Part shown: piece by piece, positions 45,500-54,598 of the stretch | Layout of the letters: the number at the start of each line of letters is the position of its first letter | How positions within the stretch are numbered: position 1 is the first letter of the stretch | DNA from: Rhynchopus euleeides | Lineage: Eukaryota; Euglenozoa; Diplonemea; Diplonemida; Diplonemidae | Length of the DNA: 64,000 nucleotides | NCBI GenBank assembly: GCA_963210315.1 | Contig: OY723308.1 | Coordinates: 1,798,001-1,862,000, forward strand | Direction: 5' to 3' | Program-made: the position numbers and the translations under genes | The notes under the pieces: generated by a model | Told to the model about the DNA's origin: nothing | Databases searched by the model: none | What the model saw: the letters and a program-made list of their open reading frames with translations, nothing else

Positions 45500-48400
45500 A
45501 TGGTGGGGACCCCCCCTTTCAGCAGGGGGGAGGACATAGACGCTGGCTGTGTTGATGTCAGATGGACACAGGGCGAAACGGGGCCTGCGGACCGCGGTCC
45601 GGGGCATAGAACAGGCGGACCCAGGTCCGCCGACGTGAAGTCGGGCCGCGGCCCGCAGCTGGGAACGAGCGGACTGCGGTTCGCCGATAGAGAGACGGAC
45701 AGTGGTCCGCGACAGGGGTGGCTGCGTGGCGGTGGTGACGACGGCGAGCTGCTGTGCCCTGAGGGAGTGGTGCGGGATGAAGAGTGGCTGGACGAAGCCG
45801 TGAAGGGGATGCTGGGTCGGAGGACCGGAGTGGCCGGGGATGGCAACTGCCAATTCGCGGCGGTGGCGTTGCAGTGCGGAGGCACGGCGGCGAGCGCACG
45901 GGCGGCCATGGCGATGACGCTGGGGAGCGAACCGGGGTATCGCCTGTCGTTTGATGGATCGGAGGAAGAGTGGGCGGCATACAAGGCGAAGGCGGCTGTG
46001 GACAGGGAGTACGGTGATGAGCTGTCGCTGGCAGCACTTGCGGAGGCGCTGGGGGCCACGGTATGGGTCCTGAATGCGAGGCAGCGGGACTACGTCATGG
46101 CCTACGGTCCGGACGGGGCAAGTAGGCAGGCGGTCCTTGCGTATCGGCCGGAGCACTACGACGTGGTGCACCTCCCTCTCCGGACGATGCAGCTGCTCCA
46201 AGAGAGGCGTGCAGCGAAGGAGGACAAGGTGCGGCTTGTCGAGCTGGAGAGGGTGCACGGCGGAGCCAGAGGAGGGGTGGCAGTCCCAGGGACAGGCAGG
46301 GGGCAGGAGCGGGCCCCGGTGTCACGGCCCAGCGGCAGGCGGGCGCGGTGGAGGCAGGACACACTGCAGCTGCGCACGGCCAACGTCACCTCCATGCACC
46401 GGAGGCAGGAGGAGGTGGCGAGCTGGCAGGTGGACGTCACTGCGCTGCAGGAGACGAGGCTGACGGAGAAGGCCCAGAGGGAGCAAACGACGAAGCTGCG
46501 GGCCGCGGGATGGACGGCGCTCTGGGGGTCGGCTGTTCAACTAATGCCAGCGGCGCGGACCGAAGCGGGTGGGGAGCACCTCGGAGTCGGGCTGCTGGTC
46601 AGGAGTGGAATACCGTGTGCTCTGGTACAGCCGACGACGAAGGCAGCGAAGGGGCTGTGGCAGACGTGCAGATACCTCCACGCAAAACTGGCGTACGGAA
46701 AGGGCGCCCATTTCCTGCATATCGTGGTGGTGTACGCGCCGGTGGGTCAGGGAGCGCAGCAGGAGGATGAGAGGGAGCAGTTTCTCGTGAAGGTGCTCCA
46801 CGAGGCTTCGGCTCTGGGGGACGTGCCGGTGCTGGTCATGGGGGACTTCAACACCTTCCCGGACCCTTCGCACTCCTCGGCGATCGCGGCGCACGTTGCG
46901 AGCGGGCAGTGGTTTGACTGTGCGGACGAGCAGGCACGGCGTGCGGGGCGGAGCCCGACCAACACGGTCACGGCCGGGAAGGGCGGGAGCCGCATAGACG
47001 CGGTGTTCGCGAACAAGGTGGCCGTTTGCGGGTTGACGGAATGCGACGCGACGGAGGTCTGCATCGCGACACACCGGGCGGTGGACACGGTGCTACATCT
47101 TTCGGCGTATCGACAGCGGGTAACACGCCTCAGCGGTGCGCCGAGGGGGGAGCTGCGCGCAAAGATGTCACAGGAGGAGCGGGAGCGAGCGAGGACGGCG
47201 GCGGCAGAGGCGTGCGCCAGGCGTCGAGAGATCTGGAGCGGCACTGGGGTGGGAGACCTGCAGGGCATGTGGGACGGTTGGTGCCGGGACGCGGCGGCCC
47301 AACTAGCAGGCCATCACGCTGTGGACGCGGCGGACCGGGCCTGGGTTGGGAAGGGACAATCGCCGCGGATGCAGCAGCAGTGGTTGTGCGCCCGGGAGCA
47401 CTGGAGCGAGCAAGGGGCAGTGACGGTCCAGATGCACAGGCTGCTGAAAGAAGATCGACAACTGCGAGATGCCCAACGCCGGCTGCGGGAAGGGGGTCAA
47501 ATCCCGGTGCGAGTGCAGAGGCTGTGGGAGGCGTGTCGTGCGCGGGAGGAGGGGCTGAGTGAGACGCCTTCGGTGAGGGAAGTGGACAGATTACTCGAGG
47601 ATGTGGACAAGCGGATTGCGGATGAACGAGCGCTGATAGACAGTGAGCGCAGGGTCAGACAGCACCGACGTCTGCGGGACACCTGGCACAGGGAAAGGGG
47701 GCAGGTCTACAGGATGTTAAGGGGCCAGCCGCGACGGGAAGCCATCATGCGGACCGAGGGTGGGGACACCGCCGAGCGTCAAAGCATGGACGCGGAGGTT
47801 CGCGGGGCCTGGCTCCCCATCATGCAGAAGCATATGGCTAGTTGCCCGAGCTGGAGCGACTTCCGCAGGAGGTACGAGCACCACATCCAGGTGGTCCCAC
47901 TGGTGCTAGACCCACTGACGGGGGACATGCTGCGGGCGGCGCTGACGAGGACCGCGGGGGGGAAGGCGGCCGGCCTGGATGGGTGGCACGCCGAGGAGCT
48001 GAAGGCGCTGCCTGCGCCGATGCTGGACAACCTCGCGGTGGTACTCAACGAGGTTGAGACGTCGGGGGTGTGGCCGGAGGCGCTAATGCAGGCAACCATC
48101 AGCATGATCCCGAAGGTGGAATACCCCTCGCCGCTTCAACACCGGCCCATCACAGTGATGTCCGCTGTGTACAGGCTGTGGGCGAAAACGCGGATGGTGG
48201 ATATGCTGGAATGGCAGGAATCGTGGGCGACGCCTAACATGTACGGGTTCCGCAAAGGCAGGGGCACGCTGCACGCATACATGCACACGGCGCTACTGAT
48301 CGAAAGGGCGGTGCTGACGGGTCAGCATCTGCGGGGGGCACTCCTCGACATCAAGAAGTGCTTCGACACGGTGCCGTGGGACATTGCGTTCAGTCTTCTG

Positions 48401-51034
48401 GAGAGGATGGGGTTGGACCAGCGGGTGATTAGGCCGATGCGGGCCATGTACCGAGGACTCCGGCGCCGCTTCCGCATACACGGCAGTGTGGGGGAGGAAT
48501 TCCAGGCGGCCAACGGCATCCTGCAGGGGTGCGCTCTGTCGGTGGTGGTACTGAACGCGTTGATGAGTGTGTGGGACAGGGCGGTGACGGCGGGCACGAA
48601 CTGCACGACGGGTGTTTATGCGGACGACACAAAGATCCTTTCGCGCACTCTCGATGACCTCAAAAGGGCCCTGGAGATATCGCAGGAGTTCAGTGATGCC
48701 ACGTCGATGGAGTACGGGGACAAGGGGGTCTGCTGCAGCACCAACCGCGAGCAGAAGCTGGACCTGCAGGTCGGGGGCCACAAACTGGTGCAGGCGATCG
48801 GGTCGTTCGGCGACCTGCAGGCGCCTATATCCCTGAAGGCAACCCCCAAGAGAGGAGGGCCGCTAGACGACCGCATACTCAAGGAGTTGCAGATATTGCG
48901 GCGGCTACAGCACCTCAACCTGTCGTACGATGCTAAGGTGCAAGTGATCGCGACGAGGTCCATGCCCTCAGCAACATATGGGATACACGTGGCGAGGCCC
49001 CTGGTGGGGAGCATGCAATCGCTGCACAGAGGGGTGCTGAGGGCGCTGTGGGGATCGCGACGCACAAGGCGGTGCCAGGAGCTGGCACTGGTGCTACTGG
49101 CCCCCCAGCACCGAGTGGACCCCTCGTCATACTCGGCATACCAAAGGGTGTTGGCGTTCAACACGGTCATCAACACAGACGGCACGGGGCGGATGGGGGA
49201 TTTGGTGAAGGAGGTGTGGCGGCTACGCCAGAACCCCCCCAGGGCAGGTCAGCCTAAGACGCCAGGGCCGATGGGGCTGCTGCGGGACGACGTGGCGACG
49301 TTGGGGTGGTCCTGGTCGACTCAGCAGGAAATTGTGTTGCCGAGTGGTGAGGCCTGGGGGCTGGACGCGCCTGACAGGGGGGCCTTGCAACACGCGCTGC
49401 GGGAGGCCATGCGCGCCGGCAAGTACGCAGCGATCGAGAGGCAGGGCCGCGATGACACGCAGGGTATAGGACGGGGAGTGGAATACAAACTCACGGCCAA
49501 GATACTGCAGGACGAGCCGGGTGCCTATCGAACGGGCATCATGCGGAGCATCCTGGTGGGAGATCAGGTGACACAGGAACGCAAGTCCCGAGAGGGCGGC
49601 AAGCCGGAGGAACGGGAATCCCCCACGTGCAAGCTGTGCGGGCAGGCGGACGAAGACCATCAACACATGTGGTGGGGGTGCCCGGAAACGCAGTCTGTGC
49701 GGGACATGGAGGAATACGCGGCATTGGTGGCGGCGGATCGGACATCTTGGCCGGAGTGTCTGCGGCGGAATGGACTACTACCCACGGGGTTTCGCATGAT
49801 GGCAACGATGTCCAACAAGAGCGCACTGTCGGCGCTGCTGCGCATGTACGCGGAGATCATCCTCCGGCGCAAGCAGCTCCTGGGGGCGCAAACGGGGGAG
49901 TCGACGGCGGTTAAGTCGGACACGGCCTATCCGTGGAATTGGGCACCGGGGGCGCCACATACGAAGTATGATGACGTCATCCCCAGGGGTCCGCCCCCGA
50001 AGAGCTGGAATTTGGGGCCAACGACGTACGCGGCGTTGCGGGGCTGGCTGGGGGCACTGGTGTGGCCGGACATGCGTCACAACGCGAGGAGGACTGTGTC
50101 CTACTCCGAACTCGCGATGGACTTTGAGGCGTATACCGGCGACCGCTTACGTCAGTATACCGGCAGGGGGCAGCCGAACACGGAGGCAACGACCATGCGG
50201 CAGAAGGCGGGGGCCATCTCAGCCTGTCTTCGGGCGGTGCAGAAGGTGGCGGGGCCGTATGTCTTCTCCGGCAAGGTCATAGAACACTGCCCGGCATTGC
50301 GTTCCTTCTACGGGGACAACACCACGGGGCTGACGTACAGGCCCATCCTCGCGGCGCAGAGTGTGGTAGAGGACGCACTGCGGGAGCTGGCGGAGCGGGT
50401 CACAACCCACGTGGGTTCTTGGACCACAATGCAGGTGCCGCAGTATACCAACCAGGACTCCCGGCCGGGACGGCTGCGGAAATATGAGGAGGAAGCGGCT
50501 GCGGACCAAGCACGGGCCAAGCAGGAGGACCTGCTGCCGGTGGACACCGAAACGAATCTCTTCTTTGATGGCTCGATGCGCGCGGAGAGCGCCAGGGCGA
50601 AGAGACGGGCGGGTACGGGCGTGGGTGCGGTGCACTACGGACCGGGGAAAAAGCGCAGATGGGATTTGTGCGAGCGGTTACCGGACGCCGACACGATCAA
50701 CGTGGCTGAGTACACCGGACTCCTGAGGTGTCTTCAGCGGTTGCTGGCCATACAGTTCACGGGAACCGCGAGGGTATACGGAGACAGCAGTCTGGTGATT
50801 AGTCAGGCAAACCGTGACATAGCTTGCAAGGCACCTGAGCTCATCCCGCTACGCGACGAGGCAGTGTCGCTGCTAGTCCGACTCAGGGGGTCGGGGGCGG
50901 AGGTCTCGCTACGGCATGTACTGAGACACTACAACAAGCAAGCCGACAGGCTGGCGAACAAGGCGGTCGAGGAGCTCGATATTGGGCAGAGCCGCGTGAC
51001 ATTGGGGAAGGGGGAGCCGGAGGCACCACGATAG
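45500..51034 (+). CDS. Retrotransposon ORF2: OTU, AP endonuclease, reverse transcriptase, zinc knuckle, RNase H
   Basis: 1844 aa from ATG 45500, 26 bases after the ORF1 stop. The open frame extends upstream to 44555, but that part overlaps ORF1 in another frame. Domains in order: a second OTU-like domain (GDGNCQFAAVAL, Cys117; PEHYDVVHLP, His219); an AP-endonuclease (LRTANVTSMH, ALQETR, VVVYAPVGQ, VMGDFNTFPD, SRIDAVFAN, with ATHRAV at the usual catalytic-histidine site) at ~290-540; a reverse transcriptase (GKAAGLDGWHAEEL, LLDIKKCFDTVPW, GILQGCALS, VYADDTKIL, YADD at 1040-1043); a CCHC knuckle (CKLCGQADEDHQHMWWGC from 1377); and an RNase H (FFDGSMRAES, NVAEYTGLL, VYGDSSLVI, HYNKQADRLANKA) near the C-terminus. 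All catalytic boxes look intact. Target-primed reverse transcription is the family mechanism. Confidence 0.92.
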   Translation: MVGTPPFSRGEDIDAGCVDVRWTQGETGPADRGPGHRTGGPRSADVKSGRGPQLGTSGLRFADRETDSGPRQGWLRGGGDDGELLCPEGVVRDEEWLDEAVKGMLGRRTGVAGDGNCQFAAVALQCGGTAASARAAMAMTLGSEPGYRLSFDGSEEEWAAYKAKAAVDREYGDELSLAALAEALGATVWVLNARQRDYVMAYGPDGASRQAVLAYRPEHYDVVHLPLRTMQLLQERRAAKEDKVRLVELERVHGGARGGVAVPGTGRGQERAPVSRPSGRRARWRQDTLQLRTANVTSMHRRQEEVASWQVDVTALQETRLTEKAQREQTTKLRAAGWTALWGSAVQLMPAARTEAGGEHLGVGLLVRSGIPCALVQPTTKAAKGLWQTCRYLHAKLAYGKGAHFLHIVVVYAPVGQGAQQEDEREQFLVKVLHEASALGDVPVLVMGDFNTFPDPSHSSAIAAHVASGQWFDCADEQARRAGRSPTNTVTAGKGGSRIDAVFANKVAVCGLTECDATEVCIATHRAVDTVLHLSAYRQRVTRLSGAPRGELRAKMSQEERERARTAAAEACARRREIWSGTGVGDLQGMWDGWCRDAAAQLAGHHAVDAADRAWVGKGQSPRMQQQWLCAREHWSEQGAVTVQMHRLLKEDRQLRDAQRRLREGGQIPVRVQRLWEACRAREEGLSETPSVREVDRLLEDVDKRIADERALIDSERRVRQHRRLRDTWHRERGQVYRMLRGQPRREAIMRTEGGDTAERQSMDAEVRGAWLPIMQKHMASCPSWSDFRRRYEHHIQVVPLVLDPLTGDMLRAALTRTAGGKAAGLDGWHAEELKALPAPMLDNLAVVLNEVETSGVWPEALMQATISMIPKVEYPSPLQHRPITVMSAVYRLWAKTRMVDMLEWQESWATPNMYGFRKGRGTLHAYMHTALLIERAVLTGQHLRGALLDIKKCFDTVPWDIAFSLLERMGLDQRVIRPMRAMYRGLRRRFRIHGSVGEEFQAANGILQGCALSVVVLNALMSVWDRAVTAGTNCTTGVYADDTKILSRTLDDLKRALEISQEFSDATSMEYGDKGVCCSTNREQKLDLQVGGHKLVQAIGSFGDLQAPISLKATPKRGGPLDDRILKELQILRRLQHLNLSYDAKVQVIATRSMPSATYGIHVARPLVGSMQSLHRGVLRALWGSRRTRRCQELALVLLAPQHRVDPSSYSAYQRVLAFNTVINTDGTGRMGDLVKEVWRLRQNPPRAGQPKTPGPMGLLRDDVATLGWSWSTQQEIVLPSGEAWGLDAPDRGALQHALREAMRAGKYAAIERQGRDDTQGIGRGVEYKLTAKILQDEPGAYRTGIMRSILVGDQVTQERKSREGGKPEERESPTCKLCGQADEDHQHMWWGCPETQSVRDMEEYAALVAADRTSWPECLRRNGLLPTGFRMMATMSNKSALSALLRMYAEIILRRKQLLGAQTGESTAVKSDTAYPWNWAPGAPHTKYDDVIPRGPPPKSWNLGPTTYAALRGWLGALVWPDMRHNARRTVSYSELAMDFEAYTGDRLRQYTGRGQPNTEATTMRQKAGAISACLRAVQKVAGPYVFSGKVIEHCPALRSFYGDNTTGLTYRPILAAQSVVEDALRELAERVTTHVGSWTTMQVPQYTNQDSRPGRLRKYEEEAAADQARAKQEDLLPVDTETNLFFDGSMRAESARAKRRAGTGVGAVHYGPGKKRRWDLCERLPDADTINVAEYTGLLRCLQRLLAIQFTGTARVYGDSSLVISQANRDIACKAPELIPLRDEAVSLLVRLRGSGAEVSLRHVLRHYNKQADRLANKAVEELDIGQSRVTLGKGEPEAPR

Positions 51035-52320
51035 CGGGTAGCTGTGTGGATGGCTGCGCCCTGGATAGGCCGCTCCATCCCAAACAAGTCGAAGGACACA
51101 GTCTGGGACTTTCACACGAACAGTCGCGCAAGGACCGGAACAACTTTGTGACTGTGGACCTGTCGCAGGTGCAGAGCGGGCGGGAGAACAACTTCCGCCA
51201 GAACGGGGCAAGCGCACGCGACCTGGGGGCGTACGACTACGGCTCCATCATGCACTACGGGCCGAACGGGTTCCGCATCGGGCGGCAGCCGACCATCATC
51301 TCGCCGGAGCCGATCGGGCAGCGCAACGGGCTGAGTGCCGGTGACGTGGCCGCCATCGAGTTCATGTACAACGGGTGCTCCGCGACCTTCCAGCGCCCGC
51401 GGTGCCTGGCGTCTGTGGGTGCGTCTGTGACACCGACGGTGGAGCCGTCCGAGACCTTCAGCGTCGACTTCAACGCGCTGTACGACGAGTCCCGCACGAT
51501 GCGGGTGACGTACGCGGACACGACAGCGCCGAACGCGCAGTTCGCGAGGGCGTCGGGGTCGACCCTGCGTGACACGGGGTTCGCACAGGTGCGCTTCACC
51601 CCGACGGCGGCAATGGCGGGGCAGACCTACACGCTGAGTGCCACCTTCACAGGGAGCGACGGCCCTGCGACGACGTGCACGGTGCGTGTGCGTGTTGCTG
51701 GGACTGCTCCCACACCGCCCACTACTCGCACACCTCCCACACCGCCGGCACCCACGGCACGTCCCACCACCCCCACACCTCCCGCCACTCGCACACCCCC
51801 GACACCGCCCACTCCGACGGCACGTCCCACCACCCCGACACCGCCGGCACCCACGGCGCGTCCCACCCCCACACCGCCGACACCGACTGCACAGCCGGTG
51901 ACACCCCCGACACCGCCCACTCCGACGGCACGTCCCACGACGCCGTCACAGTGCAACGGGGCGACGGTGCCGCTTATGGGGAACTGCCGGGAGGCGACCG
52001 GGTGCTGCGCGGCGGGCACGACGTGCTACGAGATGTCGGAGTACTACGCGCAGTGCCGCACGTCGTGCCCCAGCTGTGGGTGGACGTGCAACGTGCTGGG
52101 TGGTGGGGCGGCCCCGGCGCCGCAGCCGGCACCTCAGCCGCAGCCGGCACCCCAGCCTCAGCCTCAGCCGCAGCCGCAGCCGCAGCCCCAGCCTGCACCG
52201 CCTGCAGGGGGGTGCAGCGGGCAGCGCATCCGCAAGTGGGCTGCGTGCCTCGGGAATGAGGGGTGCTGCGAGAGCGGGCTGACGTGCTCGGGGACACGCT
52301 GGTGGAAGGCATGCAAGTGA

Positions 52321-54594
52321 TCGAGTGTGATCAGCATACCGCATGGGCGTGAGCGTGGTGATTGTGTGTGTGTCGGGTACGGGCGGGTTGCGATGGTGGT
52401 GGGGGGTGGGGTGGGGCACTATGGGTGCCGTGATACAATGCACCCACGTGCTCCCCGCCCCCCATCTTTCCATCTCTTCTCTTCACCCGCCGAGTACAAA
52501 AGTCTGAAAAGTGCACTTTATACCCATGATTCCTATGGGGCCACAACCGCATTGCACACACACACACGCATGGCTGTCCCGGATACACTCAGCCTGTGTG
52601 TGTGGTGCGGGCGGCGTGGCGTTTCCCCCTTCCCTTCTTCTTCCTTTTGTTAGGTTTGGATTTTCTTGCCCTTCTGCCCCCCCTCTGTGCTGCTGTGCGG
52701 TGTGGCACGCCCTTCTCACGGCCCCTCAACTCTTCTGCATGAGGACCCTTAGTGGGGAACGGGCCACCTCTGCTTTTTGCTGCACGCCCTTCCAACTTGT
52801 CCAATCCGACACACGCCCCGTCACAGCGGCGCAGCGTGTCCCTCCCACCCCCCTCCCTTGCCCCGCCCCCACAACGGGGGCGCTTGGCGGGGGGTGGGTG
52901 TGGGGCACAGCTCGCTGCTGTGGCGGCTGTGTGTGCTGGGGGACATCCAAAGGTGGGACGGGCATTGCCGATCTGCCGCTCTGCTTGGGTTGTTCTGCGC
53001 AGCTGTGCCACTATCTGTTCGCTTTCCCGTGTTTTATCCCGCCATTCCACACGCAACATCCACACTTGCATTTTTCTCCCTGCCGATAATTTGCCATGAT
53101 ATGATCCGATTTGTCCCTCCCACCCCCCTCCCTTGCCCCGCCCCCACAACGGGGGCGCTTGGCGGGGGGTGGGACCCCGACGCCGCCGGCACCGCCCACA
53201 ACGCGCACACCGACACCCTGGCGTGGTGGACGCGGTGGACGCAAACACACCTGCCAACACGCAAGGGCACAACAGACCTGCCACATGCCTCTCTGAGACA
53301 TCGCCGTTCCTTCTTCCATCCCTTGCTCTGTGTTTGTTGTTTGCTGAGGCACGGCCCCCTGCTGTGCCGCCTCATTGAGTTGAGGCGGTGTTGCGTGGTC
53401 CCGTTGTATATGGAGGCACTGGGCCTTCACTCGCTTCAGAGCAAAGCCCGGGCTCCTCGCTTGGAGTGTCCCGCGATCCCCACGGCTGCCCCTTTTGTTT
53501 CTTTCCATTCCCAGCCGAAACACAGACATATACAGCGTGCGTGTGTCTCTGGGTTCTGGCTCAGAGGCATACAGTGCCGACACACGGAAGAACTATGCGC
53601 CTGTGGGCGTCGCTCGCCTGTCGGCACGGTGTTCCTGTTGTTGTGCTGCTTTCTTGTCACCCCGCTTGTACCCTCCGCCTGCCTCCGTACCTCTGCCACG
53701 GCAAGTTTGTTTCTGTTTCCTGCCCCGTGTGCACTGTGGTTGCGGTGCCCCACACACCTCCTGGCACCTCGCACCAAGTCCTGGGTAAGACGTTAAACTG
53801 CCTGGGGGGGCCGTCCCCGGACCATGACGGGTGCCTGCACCAGGAGTCTAGCACGGCCGTGGTCCAGGGCATGACCGAAAACTGCTTGGGTAACGAGGCT
53901 CCCCAGACCAGGATGGGTGGAGACACCCGGAGTCTAAATAGTCACACCACGTCAGGCCAGACCTTCGCATTGCACTCCGCGAAGACTGCCACACAGCCGC
54001 GGGGCAGGTGTGCAGCCTGTGGAAAACCTCGTACAGAAAAGACTGTAAGGGACGACAGCCCCGCCGAGGCGATACAGCGCCAGACGCGGCCCGAGTTTCT
54101 GGAGACCGACCGGGGAACTGGTTCGTCTTCAGGATAAGCGCCTCACAGAGGACTGATCCTCACCTGTGTGATCCGTGAACCTCAGCCCCATGGTGCTGGA
54201 GTGGAGCGGGTGCCTCGACCTCTTTTCGGGTTTTTTTCTATTTCTTTATTTTCTTTTGGGTGCGTCCACCAAAGAAAACGTGGCCACCCACTCGCAGAGG
54301 CTCCCGAAAGCTCCAGCATCAGCTCGAGGTTCATGGAGTAGATCGGTGTCTCCAGAAGAAGGGGATGTCCGGTCGAAGAAGACAAACGACGAAGACAACC
54401 ACACAGGCCGCACAAAAAAAAACACCTCTGCCACAGCCTGCTGGAGGAACCACGCTTCTCTCCATCAGATTTTTGCCATCGGGACACGGCGAATCCTGGA
54501 ACCTGTGGAGGATTGAACACCCACACCCTCGAAGCCCTGCCCCCCCCCCCCCCCCCCTAGGCAGAGACCCACGGTGCGCTAGTGTTGGCAACCA
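52321..54594. other. 2.3-kb intergenic region with a duplicated 62-bp block
   Basis: No gene can be supported. An open frame at 53388-54137 contains a hydrophobic, signal-like stretch (from ATG 53595) but no domain. Homopolymer C at about 54541-54557. The 53168-53225 segment resembles the TP-repeat DNA of protease B. Confidence 0.45.
52837..53173. repeat. 62-bp direct repeat pair (52837-52898, 53112-53173)
   Basis: Both copies run from TGTCCCTCCCACCCCCCTCC to gcttggcggggggtggg and contain an inverted CCCGCCCCC/GGGGGCG core. Spacing is 275 bp. Confidence 0.85.
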
Positions 54595-54598
54595 CTAG

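Larger units (their letters stand above)
43067..51093 (+). mobile_element. 8.0-kb site-specific non-LTR retrotransposon, apparently full length
   Basis: It is flanked by a perfect 19-bp duplication GGACACAGTCTGGGACTTT (43048-43066 and 51094-51112) within the codons for GHSLGL of protease B. The order is a 5' leader (~350 bp) starting with an HDV-like ribozyme candidate, ORF1 (43419-45473), ORF2 (45500-51034) and a short 3' tail (59 bp) without poly-A. There are no LTRs. Both ORFs are uninterrupted, so the copy looks young and possibly active. AP-endonuclease plus RT plus zinc knuckle plus RNase H puts it among the APE-bearing non-LTR clades; the exact clade is undecided. Confidence 0.92.
42652..52320 (+). 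pseudogene. Secreted astacin-type metalloprotease B with CBM-like modules, split by an 8-kb retrotransposon
   Basis: The coding halves are 42652-43066 and 51113-52320. Without the element and one target copy they make a continuous 541-codon frame. There is a signal peptide (SRAAAVLAVCAAWGVAG), then the catalytic domain with HEIGHSLGL, interrupted, then SHEQSRKDRNNF and the Met-turn GSIMHYGPNGF. It is closely similar to protease A up to the TCTVRVRV strand. A long TP-rich linker follows (51710-51950). Two cysteine-rich modules, QCNGATVPLMGNCREATGCC...EMSEYYAQC and CSGQRIRKWAACLGNEGCCE, are separated by a PQ-rich linker. Their spacing resembles fungal-type CBM1. The split gene would yield only a short N-terminal product. 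Confidence 0.88.

Noticed and set aside
53388-54137. 249-codon open frame, possible secreted protein
   Set aside because: There is only a weak hydrophobic stretch, no domain, and atypical composition. A first coding exon cannot be excluded but is not supported.
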